Position numbers and translations under genes: made by a program. The notes beneath the pieces are model-generated. The model did not search any database. It was not told the DNA's origin and saw only the letters and a list, made by a program, of their open reading frames with translations. Below, one piece after another: positions 15,095-24,187 of a DNA stretch of 41,220 nt (its first letter is position 1; each line of letters starts with the position of its first letter). Source of the DNA: Bdellovibrionales bacterium (lineage in GTDB: Bacteria > Bdellovibrionota > Bdellovibrionia > Bdellovibrionales > UBA1609); the NCBI GenBank assembly GCA_023299885.1, contig JALZUS010000058.1, positions 1 through 41,220 on the forward strand, given 5' to 3'.

Positions 15095-16803
15095 TCATCA
15101 TCATCAGCAACAGAAGTGTTAATCACTTGCTCAACTGTTGTCTGCCCTCTTTTTAATTTTAATAGAGCACTCTGCCTAAGTGAAGACATACCTGTCTTCA
15201 CTGCTGCCTTTTTAATTTCAAGGGGCGGCTTACCCTGTAAAATAGCCTCTTTTATATCTGTCGCAATTCTTAAAACTTCAAAAATAGCCATTCGTCCAGA
15301 TAGTCCTGTCTTGTTACACTTCTCACAGCCTTCACCTCTGGCTGTCTCAGAGTAATCGGCTAATTCATTTTCAGGAACACCCAGCTCTAATAAAATCTTA
15401 TCTTCTACCTTTTGAGGCTTAGTACACTTAGAGCAATTCTTTTTTATCAGCCTTTGCGCCACAATTAAACTTGTTGATTCTGCAACAACATAAGGAGCAA
15501 TTCCCATATCTAACAAACGACTTACTGTTGCAGGAGCACCATTTGTATGAAGTGTACTTACAACCATATGCCCTGTTGATGCCGCTTTATATGCAATTGC
15601 ACCCGTCTCATAATCACGGATCTCACCCACCATAATAATCTCAGGATCCTGACGGAGAAAAGCCCTTAGCGCTGCTGGAAAATCAAACCCAATATCTGGA
15701 TTTACCTGAACCTGGTTAATACCCTCTAAGTTGTACTCGACAGGATCTTCCGCTGTAGAAATATTTATATCGGGCTTGTTAAGCTCTGCAAGTGCTGAGT
15801 AAACCGTTGTCGACTTACCACTACCAGTAGGACCAGTAATTAAAATCATTCCCTGCGGCTGCTTTAAAGCATCTTTAAGTTTTTTTAAGTCATGCTCTTC
15901 CATCCCCAAATCCATTAAATCAGCTTGTAAATTTGATTTATCCAAAATCCTCATCACAATTTTTTCACCAAATAATGTTGGTACACAGTTCACACGAAAA
16001 TCAACTTCTTTACCATTCGACATCTTTACTTTAATACGACCATCTTGGGGTCGTCTTTTTTCAGCGATATCCATGCTTGATAATATTTTAATACGTGAAG
16101 CTATAGAAGAAGCAGCACCCTGAGGTGGCGACATTTTTTCAAACAATGTCCCATCAATTCTAAATCTAACTCTAAAACGCTTTTCGTAAGGCTCAATATG
16201 AATATCTGATGTACCTGATAGTATTGCCTCTTGAAGCATTACGTTTACAAACTTAATAACCGGAGCTGAATCAACACCAACATCATCACCATCAATAAGC
16301 TCAGCTTTACTGTCCACAGCCTCTAGAGAGTCTGTCCCAAAACCTTCCATAGCATCATTAAGTACCGTCGCAGCGTCTTTCCTAAAGTACTTTTGAAAAG
16401 CTTCTTTAAGCTGCTCTTGAGTAGTGATGACAGGCTCTATCCTACATCTTGTGATATGTGCCAAGTTTTCAATAATATGGTCATTACTAGGGTCAGCAAA
16501 AGCGACCACTAGTGTTCTGCCCGCTTTTTGTATAGGTAATACTAGGTTTTTTGCACAAATTTGTGGGCTAATAAGTTTTATAATATCTGGATCAATTGTG
16601 AAGTTAGCTAGGTCGACTGTTGGAAGCTTATATTCCTTTACAATAGCCTCAGCAACAATTGCACTATCTATCAAACCGTTTCCAATTAAAACAGTAAGCA
16701 AGGCACCACCCTTTTGCTTTTGAATTTTATGGGCTAGATGCAGATCTTCTTCCGAGATCATTTTTTCATCTAGCAATAAGTCTGATAATGCTCTAGCACC
16801 CAA
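15091..16803 (-). CDS. pilB: Type IV pilus extension ATPase PilB
   Basis: This 570-residue hexameric motor ATPase has an N-terminal GspE-N/MshEN domain (about 1-150). The catalytic core has Walker A GPTGSGKST (324-332), Asp box STAEDPVEYN, Walker B DPEIIMVGEIRD and His box STLHTNGA. A zinc-binding tetracysteine follows (CSKC and CEKC around residues 455-495). It drives pilin polymerisation through PilC. All motifs are canonical, in contrast to the neighbouring pilT. The start is a TTG supported by AGGAG seven bases upstream. It is the first gene of the pil operon, 125 bases downstream of ribF. Confidence 0.96.
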   Translation of the reverse strand: MGARALSDLLLDEKMISEEDLHLAHKIQKQKGGALLTVLIGNGLIDSAIVAEAIVKEYKLPTVDLANFTIDPDIIKLISPQICAKNLVLPIQKAGRTLVVAFADPSNDHIIENLAHITRCRIEPVITTQEQLKEAFQKYFRKDAATVLNDAMEGFGTDSLEAVDSKAELIDGDDVGVDSAPVIKFVNVMLQEAILSGTSDIHIEPYEKRFRVRFRIDGTLFEKMSPPQGAASSIASRIKILSSMDIAEKRRPQDGRIKVKMSNGKEVDFRVNCVPTLFGEKIVMRILDKSNLQADLMDLGMEEHDLKKLKDALKQPQGMILITGPTGSGKSTTVYSALAELNKPDINISTAEDPVEYNLEGINQVQVNPDIGFDFPAALRAFLRQDPEIIMVGEIRDYETGAIAYKAASTGHMVVSTLHTNGAPATVSRLLDMGIAPYVVAESTSLIVAQRLIKKNCSKCTKPQKVEDKILLELGVPENELADYSETARGEGCEKCNKTGLSGRMAIFEVLRIATDIKEAILQGKPPLEIKKAAVKTGMSSLRQSALLKLKRGQTTVEQVINTSVADDDE

Positions 16804-16810
16804 GCTAATT

Positions 16811-16815
16811 CTCCT
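16811..16815 (-). promoter_or_regulatory. Ribosome-binding site deciding the TTG start of pilB
   Basis: AGGAG on the minus strand lies seven bases before TTG 16803-16801. No ATG lies at a suitable distance, so the TTG is the start. Confidence 0.75.
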
Positions 16816-16928
16816 AAACAGCCATTATTTAAAGGTCTCTGGCTATAGAAGTTATCGGCAAAACTAAAGAAAATATGAAAGGCTCAAGTGCCAGCAACTT
16901 AATGGTGACAGGAAATACTCAACTCAAG

Positions 16929-17891
16929 CTAGACCTTAGTACTGCCTGTGTCCAGATAGGCTTGCTGCACATCTTTGCTGATTTGGGTCTTTAATTCTTC
17001 AATATTTGAAAATTTAATCTCTTCACGAATAAACTGATCAAAATAAACAGTCATTTTTTTACCATAAATATTTTTAGAAAAATTAAGTATAAAAGTCTCT
17101 AAAGTCTTAACTTTAAGGTCATTATTTACTGTTGGTTTTGAACCAAAATTTGAAATACTATCATACATCTGGCCATCAAGAAGAACCCTTGTTTTATAAA
17201 CACCTTTTTTAAGTGGCACCCTAACATCAATAATATTAGCTGTGGGGAAACCAATTTGATGTCCCAACTTTTGCCCCGAAATAATTTCGCCCTCAATAAA
17301 AAAAGGCTCTTTACCTAAAAGAAGATTTGCCTTTTCAATTTCGCCCTTCATTAAATGCTCCCTAATAACAGAGCTCGAAATAATCACGCCCTCATCACTA
17401 AGCTTAGGTAGCGCATTAAGCTTATAGCCATAAGTGGCTTGAGCCTCCTCTAAAAACCTAATGTCACCCTCTCTCTTGTGGCCAAATTTAAAATCTTTAC
17501 CAACAACTATATGCCGAGGCTCTATTGTTTTGATAATAATATTTTTTAAAAAATCGTTTGCGCTCAAGCTAAATATTTCTTTTTCAAAAGGAACAATAAT
17601 TATGGCATCTACATCAAACAATTTAAATCGCTCAATATTTTGATGTTCAGAGAATATTTTAAAAAATTGATCGCTTTTGTTAAAAACCTCTTCAGGGTGA
17701 GGGGAAAACGTAATCACTACAGACTTTTTTCCATTTTTCTTGCTCGCCTTAATAAGCTCTTGGTGCCCAAGGTGGACACCATCAAAGTTACCTATAACAA
17801 CAGCACAACCTTTATAAGCCTTAAGCTTTTGCTGTATTTCGGGCGTGAGCGGATTATAAAGCCTGATAATATCCATAGGCCATTTATACAT
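16929..17891 (-). CDS. ribF: Bifunctional riboflavin kinase/FAD synthetase RibF
   Basis: About 320 residues. The N-terminal FAD synthetase domain has VVIGNFDGVHLGHQ (nucleotidyltransferase HxGH-type motif), ITFSPHP and SSSVIREHL. The C-terminal riboflavin kinase domain has GHQIGFPTANI and YDSISNFGSKPTV. The enzyme phosphorylates riboflavin to FMN and adenylates FMN to FAD in the cytoplasm. The start is uncertain: TTG 17900, ATG 17891 and ATG 17876 all lie in frame. ATG 17891 has a weak GAG four bases before it and was chosen. The gene stands 125 bases before pilB and 69 or more bases from the divergent kinase gene. Confidence 0.95.
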   Translation of the reverse strand: MYKWPMDIIRLYNPLTPEIQQKLKAYKGCAVVIGNFDGVHLGHQELIKASKKNGKKSVVITFSPHPEEVFNKSDQFFKIFSEHQNIERFKLFDVDAIIIVPFEKEIFSLSANDFLKNIIIKTIEPRHIVVGKDFKFGHKREGDIRFLEEAQATYGYKLNALPKLSDEGVIISSSVIREHLMKGEIEKANLLLGKEPFFIEGEIISGQKLGHQIGFPTANIIDVRVPLKKGVYKTRVLLDGQMYDSISNFGSKPTVNNDLKVKTLETFILNFSKNIYGKKMTVYFDQFIREEIKFSNIEELKTQISKDVQQAYLDTGSTKV

Positions 17892-17969
17892 TAGGCTCAA
17901 ATATTAGTATAGAGCCAAATACTTGAGTAATTTCATGCCCTTACAAAAAAATGACCAACCTGAGTTGAG

Positions 17970-19808
17970 TTGAATCTCCACTTATTTTTTTGTACAAAGA
18001 AGCCTGTGGTTATCTCATTACTAAAAAAAATATTTACCTATCTTTTTAGCAAAAAAGAATTTCTCCTTAGAGTTCTTTTTTGCTGGGCGCTTGGTATTGT
18101 TATTATAGCCATCGACAAAACTCCTCATCTAGATCTCCGCTATAAAATAAGAGGAGATAAGGCTAGCACTAGCCCGATAGTCATAACTTCAGTAAAGCTC
18201 ACAGATTGGCAAAAGTATTTTCCAGTACAAAGTGTACTAGAGACCTCGAATAGTTCATCTAACTACGACAACCTTTTTGGTAACCTTGAAGCCTGGAGCA
18301 CAATACTAGATAAACTTTTAAAAAAAGACCCTAAATTTATTGGTATTACTTTTTTTCTAGATGAGTCTACAAACTCAGACGAAGCACTCAATCAGTATCC
18401 TTTTAATGACCCACGCATACATTGGTCTGCCAAAACTAATGCAGATGGCCGCTTGCAGTACTCTAAGCCTGAAAATTCAAATTACAATTTTCAACTGACT
18501 CAATTTTTTAGTGATAGCGATGATGTCTACAGAAGCTTTCAATCCCCCCTACTTCATGTCCAACATATGTCTTTAAAAGCCTCGCAAAGCATAAAGCCAT
18601 ATACAAATTATAATGTTGGAGAATTACTAAGAATAAACCTATATGGCCGAGATGATTATTATAAAAACCTTAGCCTTGACGACCTTATGAATAACAATAA
18701 CTCTAACCCTATCAAAAATAGTATTGTCCTTATAGGAGGCCACTACCAAGAGTCAAAAAGACTAAATACAGCACTGGGCGATATGTCAGTGAATGCACTT
18801 ACAGCAAACGCCATCGACAACTTTCTAAACAAGTCATGGATTAAAATCCCATCATTTTATACTCTTTGCCTTTTGTTCTTACTCTTTTCTTTTTTGTTTG
18901 CACGCGTTTCTGTTTACTACCCACAGCCAGTAACATTCATTATTTATATTTTAATTCTTGTTATTTACTCTGGGTTCTCTTTATGGTTTTTTGATACCCA
19001 CTATGTTTGGACACCCATCCTATCTTTAATATTTTTAGCGGGCTGCACTTATGTTGTCTTCCTTAGCTTTCAGATATCTAATCAAGAAAATCAAATTTGG
19101 AGGCTAGAAAAAGAAAAAGTATTTTCATCAGAAGTTGAAGAGCTTAAAAGTAATTTTATAAGCCTATTTAGCCACGATTTAAAAACACCACTAGCAAAAA
19201 TTCAAGCTATCTCAGACCGCCTTATTCAAGAAAATAAAAGTGAAAAATTAAATAACGACCTTGAGCTCTTAAAAGCGGAGGGCGAAGAACTTAATAGAAG
19301 CATACAGTCTATTTTGAAATTATCGCGAGTGGAATCTAGAAGCCTCAAACTTAATAGAGAGCCTCACGATCTCAACGAAATCATTTTACAATCACAAAAA
19401 AGTCTAAAACCACTTGCTGACAAGAAAAGTCTTACTATGGACACTCAGCTCACACCACTTTTCTTGTCAGAATTTGATGCCTTACTCATTAAAGAGGTTG
19501 TTAGTAATATTATTGAAAATGCTATTAAATACACTGACAATGGTGGCTCAATCATCATATCAAGCGATGAAACAAACAATGATATTGTTCTCAAAGTCTT
19601 TAATACCGGCCAAACACTCTCCCAGAGTGAAGCCTCTCAAGTTTTTGAAAAGTTCTACAGAAGCCCTCAGTTTAAGGACACACAAAAAGGCTCTGGCCTA
19701 GGTCTTTATTTATCAAAATACTTTATTGAGCTTCACGGTGGAAAGATGTATTTTAAGGCCATAGAAAGCCAAGGGACAGAAGTAGGCTTTACGTTACCTC
19801 TGTCATAG
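17970..19808 (+). CDS. CHASE2-type membrane sensor histidine kinase
   Basis: About 612 residues. One transmembrane helix (about 33-50) is followed by an extracytoplasmic region that opens with HLDLRYKIRGDK and SPIVIT. This is the pattern that starts CHASE2 domains, sensors of unknown ligands. Three further helices lie at about 297-375, then a linker, a HisKA domain with LFSHDLKTPLAK (His402), and a HATPase domain with ENAIKYTDNGG, FEKFYRS and KGSGLGLYLS. All kinase boxes are intact. TTG 17970 begins the frame; a GTG at 18006 is an alternative, and neither has a strong ribosome-binding site. It is followed by its likely partner regulator 19 bases downstream. The signal sensed cannot be read from sequence. 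Confidence 0.85.
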   Translation: MNLHLFFCTKKPVVISLLKKIFTYLFSKKEFLLRVLFCWALGIVIIAIDKTPHLDLRYKIRGDKASTSPIVITSVKLTDWQKYFPVQSVLETSNSSSNYDNLFGNLEAWSTILDKLLKKDPKFIGITFFLDESTNSDEALNQYPFNDPRIHWSAKTNADGRLQYSKPENSNYNFQLTQFFSDSDDVYRSFQSPLLHVQHMSLKASQSIKPYTNYNVGELLRINLYGRDDYYKNLSLDDLMNNNNSNPIKNSIVLIGGHYQESKRLNTALGDMSVNALTANAIDNFLNKSWIKIPSFYTLCLLFLLFSFLFARVSVYYPQPVTFIIYILILVIYSGFSLWFFDTHYVWTPILSLIFLAGCTYVVFLSFQISNQENQIWRLEKEKVFSSEVEELKSNFISLFSHDLKTPLAKIQAISDRLIQENKSEKLNNDLELLKAEGEELNRSIQSILKLSRVESRSLKLNREPHDLNEIILQSQKSLKPLADKKSLTMDTQLTPLFLSEFDALLIKEVVSNIIENAIKYTDNGGSIIISSDETNNDIVLKVFNTGQTLSQSEASQVFEKFYRSPQFKDTQKGSGLGLYLSKYFIELHGGKMYFKAIESQGTEVGFTLPLS

Positions 19809-19827
19809 CTACAAAGAGAGGTTTAGC

Positions 19828-21237
19828 ATGAGCAACGAAAATAGCGACATTAAGGTTCTTATTGTTGACGACGAATCTGAGTTAAGAAAGTCAGTCATAA
19901 GCCAACTAAAGACCCATCTAGACTCCTATTCCTTTTGTTTTTCAGAAGCTAGCGATGGCGAAGAAGCTGTTAATCAGTGCAAAGAAAACAACTATGATAT
20001 TGTTTTGATGGATGTCAAAATGCCTAAGTTGTCTGGCCTTGAAGCGCTAGAACAAATAAAACAACATCGCCCTGAAACATTTGTCTGTATCATGACAGCA
20101 CATGCTAACTTAACCGATGCTGTCTCTGCCATAAAGCACGGTGCTTACGATTATATTGAAAAACCAGTAAAACCAGAACAACTCACTATTATGGTTACAA
20201 AAGCACTTGATGCAAAAAGCATTGTTTCTTCACTAAGAGCTTCAAAGCCCATTTTTGCTGATGATGTTGAAACAAAATTTGTAGGTGACTCTGAAGAAAT
20301 ACAAGAAGTCTTTAAACTTATTAACAAACTCAGCCAGGTGGACACAACAGTTCTTATTAGAGGCGAGAATGGCACTGGAAAAGAGCTTGTTGCACAGGCT
20401 ATACACAGTAACTCTCCAAATAAGCACGGCTCGTTTATCGCAATAAACTGCGGAGCTATCCCAGAAAACTTAATGGAGAGCGAACTCTTTGGCCACGAAA
20501 AAGGTGCCTTCACGGGTGCCACCGAAAGAAAAATAGGAAAATTTCAAGTAGCTAACAGTGGAACCTTATTTTTAGATGAAATTGGTGAAATGAAGCCCGA
20601 CTTACAGGTAAAGCTACTAAGAGTACTTCAAGAAAAATCTTTTATGCCCGTAGGGAGTACAAGAGAAGTTAAAACAAATGCTCGAATAGTTGCAGCAACA
20701 AATAGTAACTTAGAAAAAATGATAGAAGATGGCACCTTTAGAGAGGACCTCTTTTATAGGCTCAACGTTATGCCTATCTTTATGCCACCCCTTAGAGAAA
20801 GGCTCGATGACCTCGAAGCACTTATACATTACTTTTTAGATAAATTTGCCGATAAATATCAAAATAAAATTACTTCAGTAAACCCTAAAGTTTTAACTCT
20901 TTTAAAAAACTATACTTGGCCTGGCAACATTAGAGAACTCGAAAACTTTATCCAAAGAACCTATATCATAGAAACAACTCAGCAAATTTCTATGTCTAGT
21001 ATTCCTGAAAACATAGTGAACAAAGCTAAAGAGGCTATGGAGCAGCAAGGCACCAGCGTTATGGATTTTGATAAATTCAAAGAAAGTTCTGAGAAAGACT
21101 TTATTATTAAAGCCCTAAAAGCTAACAAAGGAAAAATCAATAAAACAGTTGCGCATGCAAATATTCCTAAAAATACATTACTTAGAAAAATTAAAAAGTA
21201 TGAAATTAATGTAAAAGAGATTATTGAGAATAGTTAA
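19828..21237 (+). CDS. Sigma54-dependent response regulator (NtrC family)
   Basis: A 469-residue three-domain activator. The receiver has DDE at residues 14-16 and phospho-acceptor Asp62 (VLMDVKMPKLSG). The AAA+ domain has RGENGTGKE, the full GAFTGA loop and GTLFLDEIGEM. The C-terminal Fis-like helix-turn-helix contains KINKTVAHANIPKNTLLRKI. AGAGAGG stands before the ATG. It is encoded right after the CHASE2 kinase, so the two form a two-component system acting on sigma54 promoters. Its target genes are unknown; the closest candidates are the envelope genes that converge on it, with which its 3' end overlaps by four bases. Confidence 0.9.
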   Translation: MSNENSDIKVLIVDDESELRKSVISQLKTHLDSYSFCFSEASDGEEAVNQCKENNYDIVLMDVKMPKLSGLEALEQIKQHRPETFVCIMTAHANLTDAVSAIKHGAYDYIEKPVKPEQLTIMVTKALDAKSIVSSLRASKPIFADDVETKFVGDSEEIQEVFKLINKLSQVDTTVLIRGENGTGKELVAQAIHSNSPNKHGSFIAINCGAIPENLMESELFGHEKGAFTGATERKIGKFQVANSGTLFLDEIGEMKPDLQVKLLRVLQEKSFMPVGSTREVKTNARIVAATNSNLEKMIEDGTFREDLFYRLNVMPIFMPPLRERLDDLEALIHYFLDKFADKYQNKITSVNPKVLTLLKNYTWPGNIRELENFIQRTYIIETTQQISMSSIPENIVNKAKEAMEQQGTSVMDFDKFKESSEKDFIIKALKANKGKINKTVAHANIPKNTLLRKIKKYEINVKEIIENS

Positions 21238-22280
21238 AATATCTTTAAAAGCATTTCAGCTTTTTTAATGACTTCTTCAGGACTTATAGAGGTCATGCAT
21301 TCATGAGTCCTTGTTGGGCATACTTTTTGACCATGCAAGCCACAAGGACTGCATGATAATTTTGAGTTTTGTAAAACAATAGCTTTTTCATTAAAAGGCC
21401 TATAACCAATCTCAAGCCTTGTTGGCCCAAATAAGCTTACTGTCGGAAGGCCGGCAATGGCTGCTATATGTTGAGCTCCGCTATCATTAGAAATAAGTAC
21501 ATCTGAAGACTGCATAGTCTTTAGCAACTGATAAATATTTTGTTTACCAGCAAGGTTTACAGCATTCTCTGAATTAACCATAACCTTATTACATGACTCC
21601 ATATCACCAGGGGCACCTGTTATAAAAACTTGATAATTTTTATTTAAAAAATATTTAACTACTTTTTTAAAGTAGGCTTCAGGCCATTTTTTTGTAGACC
21701 ATACACTACCCGGCGCAATAACTACTTTTTTATTAAGACTTGATGATGAAGGCCTTAAATATTTCTCTATTTTAAGACTAAAGCGCTTATTTATATTTAG
21801 AGGCAAGGCTTCACTTAAAGTATGATTAGTTATCTTTTTCTTTGTAATCCCATCAAATAGTGTTTTATCAACCGCTTCAGCTAAACGCATAACTCTATAA
21901 ACTTCATGCTCGTCTTCATTATATACAGCTTTATAAGACAAATCCTTCTTTGAATAATGGCCGTGAAAAGAGACTTTATGATCAGCTGATAAATTATTGA
22001 GTAGCAACTGGCTTCTTGGCGACCTATGAGGACAAAAAGCATAATTGTATTCTGTATTTAAAACCGCTTCATTAATCTTATGCCATGACTCACTTTTATT
22101 AGTTTTATCAAATTCAATGACCTTGTCAGCAAGGCCTATCTCTTTAAAAAATGATCCATAACCTTTTCTTGTTAAAAAAGTTATGGGCTCGCTACTATGC
22201 CTCTTTAACCATTTAAATAAAGGGATAGAAAGTACACAGTCGCCCAAAAAAGCAGTTTGAATAATTATGTTTTCTTTCAT
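21234..22280 (-). CDS. Family 9 glycosyltransferase (heptosyltransferase-like, WaaF/WaaC type)
   Basis: A 348-residue ADP-heptose:LPS heptosyltransferase homologue. The N-terminal Rossmann half begins IIIQTAFLGDCVLSIPLFKW. The C-terminal half has VVIAPGSVWSTKKWPEAYF and LISNDSGAQHIAAIAGLPTVSLFGPT, the donor-binding signature of GT9. Such enzymes add heptose to the Kdo-lipid A core at the inner face of the inner membrane. The true donor sugar cannot be told from sequence. It is the last gene of the envelope operon; its ATG directly follows the TAA of the DUF3108 gene. The C-terminal Cys cluster (SCSPCGLHGQKVC) is common in GT9 proteins of this type. Confidence 0.88.
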   Translation of the reverse strand: MKENIIIQTAFLGDCVLSIPLFKWLKRHSSEPITFLTRKGYGSFFKEIGLADKVIEFDKTNKSESWHKINEAVLNTEYNYAFCPHRSPRSQLLLNNLSADHKVSFHGHYSKKDLSYKAVYNEDEHEVYRVMRLAEAVDKTLFDGITKKKITNHTLSEALPLNINKRFSLKIEKYLRPSSSSLNKKVVIAPGSVWSTKKWPEAYFKKVVKYFLNKNYQVFITGAPGDMESCNKVMVNSENAVNLAGKQNIYQLLKTMQSSDVLISNDSGAQHIAAIAGLPTVSLFGPTRLEIGYRPFNEKAIVLQNSKLSCSPCGLHGQKVCPTRTHECMTSISPEEVIKKAEMLLKIF

Positions 22281-23321
22281 TTACTGCTTAAACTTTCTTA
22301 GTTCTCCAACAATCTTGCCTATTTTAATATGAGCTTCAAATTTAACAGGAGTCCTATGTTCATCATCAGTAACCCACAAGAAGACATCACCTGATTTTTC
22401 TATTCGCCCTTCAGACTTAGCAACAGGCTCTAAAACAATTGTATTAAACTCACCTATATCGGTCTTCAATCGCTCTTTTCTTAATACCTTTAACTTAAAG
22501 TCATAATTTTTTCCACGATTAGCTATTGGAAACTTATACTCTTTACCTGGAAATAAATCTAAGGTTCTCAAATAGTAAAAGGCACTGTAAATATTTTGAG
22601 TGCCGGGCTTCAGATCCCAATCTTTCTTTTTAGTCCTTCTAGGCTTACCTTTTCGCTGACTATCTTCCCAATACTTGGCTTTTAAACTTTTATAGTTATA
22701 AACAGAGCGTATATCACTTTTTTGCTTACTCTCATTAATCTTCAAAGTATAGCTCATAGGTAAAAAAGTTTTTGTATCTATATAAAGATCAAACTGATCT
22801 TTTACTCTGTAAAAAGCAGAAAAAATACGGCTTGATTTCGCTACACCTCTTATATGGTAAGCTTTTTTCCCATTAACCTCTGCAAATGGCAGGATATCTA
22901 AGTCAAGATAACCGGCTGCTAAATTAAAGTATGTAACCGCAAAGCGAATACTCTCACCCACCTTAAAAGGTGTATTTAATTTAGTTTTCTCGTCTTCTTT
23001 TGTAACCATAGGTACTTCTTTATAAAGGGCTTTTTTGCCTTCTGCCTTAATCTTTTTTGGCTTTTCAACAGTTTGACTGACTTTTTCTTTTAAGCTATTT
23101 TTTCTAGTCTTTGGGAAAATAGCTTTTATTGGATTAGGTATAATGCTCTTTTTTTTATTAGGGTCTTGCCATTTTTTTAACTGAGTTGCCTCTTGATACT
23201 CTTTGCCTACGTTAACATAAGGCTTGTCGTCTTTTGGTTCAATGACCTTCCACTGGCTACTACAGGCTAGTTGAAAACCAACTAAAATTAAAACTATTAT
23301 TTTTTGGGAAACTTTTTCCAT
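22281..23321 (-). CDS. DUF3108 domain lipoprotein
   Basis: About 346 residues from the ATG at 23321. This start places a lipoprotein signal at the N-terminus (hydrophobic IIVLILVGFQ, lipobox LAC, then SSQ). An upstream in-frame ATG at 23342 would add seven residues inside the preceding gene. After a Lys-rich, low-complexity linker (about 40-120) comes the DUF3108 domain: FKVGESIRFAVTYFNLAAG, KSSRIFSAFYRVKDQFDLYI and FLPMSYTLKI. The family is envelope-associated, with a beta-rich lipocalin-like fold suspected and no proven function. Its place between the acyltransferase and glycosyltransferase genes suggests a role in outer-membrane or LPS biogenesis, but this is context only. It overlaps the acyltransferase gene by 25 bases. 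Confidence 0.82.
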   Translation of the reverse strand: MEKVSQKIIVLILVGFQLACSSQWKVIEPKDDKPYVNVGKEYQEATQLKKWQDPNKKKSIIPNPIKAIFPKTRKNSLKEKVSQTVEKPKKIKAEGKKALYKEVPMVTKEDEKTKLNTPFKVGESIRFAVTYFNLAAGYLDLDILPFAEVNGKKAYHIRGVAKSSRIFSAFYRVKDQFDLYIDTKTFLPMSYTLKINESKQKSDIRSVYNYKSLKAKYWEDSQRKGKPRRTKKKDWDLKPGTQNIYSAFYYLRTLDLFPGKEYKFPIANRGKNYDFKLKVLRKERLKTDIGEFNTIVLEPVAKSEGRIEKSGDVFLWVTDDEHRTPVKFEAHIKIGKIVGELRKFKQ

Positions 23322-24187
23322 CGTCTGTGTACCCACATCCATTGCTCTGGTTTTTTTAATACAATTTCTTCTAATTTATGATTGCATAGCTGAGTAAATT
23401 GGAGCAAGTCCTCTACATAATTATCAGACCTTTGAAAGCGAATTTCTTTTTCAAAAACAATAACTGTTTTTCCTTCGCCATCCCTGTAAGCGTAGACAGG
23501 GACCACTGGAGCTCCAGAGCGAAATGATAAGGCCGCTAAACCTGCTGCGGTTCCAGTGTACTTACCAAAAAATTGGGTTCTTATACCATGAGGGTGCGGC
23601 ATGAATTGATCTTGCACAAAAACAACTGCTTCATTTCTTTTTAGTGCCTTTAATATATGATAAGCACTATTTTTAGACTTGATAAACTGCGTCCCAAAAC
23701 GCTCTCTCAAACCAAACCAAATATTATTAAGCCAATCAATTGAAAAGTCTTTTGAAATGACATTTAGTTTTATATCGTGAAGCCCTACACCAACTATACT
23801 AAAATCAGGATTACCTAAATGAAGCGTCAACAGGCAAACTCCCTTTTCTTTCTTGTAGGCTTCTTGCAGATGCTCAAGCCCATTCACTATAAACCTATCT
23901 TTACTTTTTTTATCTTTCTTCAAAAAGACAAGCTCAGCAGCCTCTACAAAAGAATGCCCCATATGATGACAGGATTGCCTTCCAATTCTTATTTTTTCTT
24001 TTAATGTTTTATTAGGGAATACTATATCCAAATTAGACATTATGATGTCTCTGCGTATTCTAAAAACATCAAACCATAATGAGCCTAAGAACTTGCCTAT
24101 TATAGTTTTTATCATCCTAGGCATAATAGTAATAAAAAAAGCGCCTGCTTTAATTAAGAGAAGTCCAAACTTTTGAGATAAATTCAT
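23297..24187 (-). CDS. Lipid A late acyltransferase (LpxL/HtrB family)
   Basis: A 296-residue inner-membrane acyltransferase. It has an N-terminal hydrophobic segment (about 8-35) and the catalytic HX4D motif LLTLHLGNPD (His123, Asp128). It continues with FVQDQFMPHP, where LpxL proteins have their second block, and ends with PEQWMWVHRRWKKFP, another family hallmark. LpxL-type enzymes add secondary acyl chains to Kdo2-lipid IVA. The strong AGGAGGT site five bases before the ATG lies inside the 3' end of lpxK, with a 38-base overlap, so translation is coupled. Whether it acts first (LpxL) or second (LpxM) cannot be told; it is the only such gene here. Confidence 0.88.
   Translation of the reverse strand: MNLSQKFGLLLIKAGAFFITIMPRMIKTIIGKFLGSLWFDVFRIRRDIIMSNLDIVFPNKTLKEKIRIGRQSCHHMGHSFVEAAELVFLKKDKKSKDRFIVNGLEHLQEAYKKEKGVCLLTLHLGNPDFSIVGVGLHDIKLNVISKDFSIDWLNNIWFGLRERFGTQFIKSKNSAYHILKALKRNEAVVFVQDQFMPHPHGIRTQFFGKYTGTAAGLAALSFRSGAPVVPVYAYRDGEGKTVIVFEKEIRFQRSDNYVEDLLQFTQLCNHKLEEIVLKKPEQWMWVHRRWKKFPKK

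Noticed and set aside
16860-16928. TGGCAC upstream of pilB on the minus strand as a sigma54 promoter
   Set aside because: The -24 half looks right, but the -12 half (TTGC) is missing at the proper distance.
16917-17970. Ten-base inverted repeat (ACTCAACTCA and TGAGTTGAGT) flanking ribF
   Set aside because: Short and of simple composition; no sign of a mobile element or target duplication, so likely chance.
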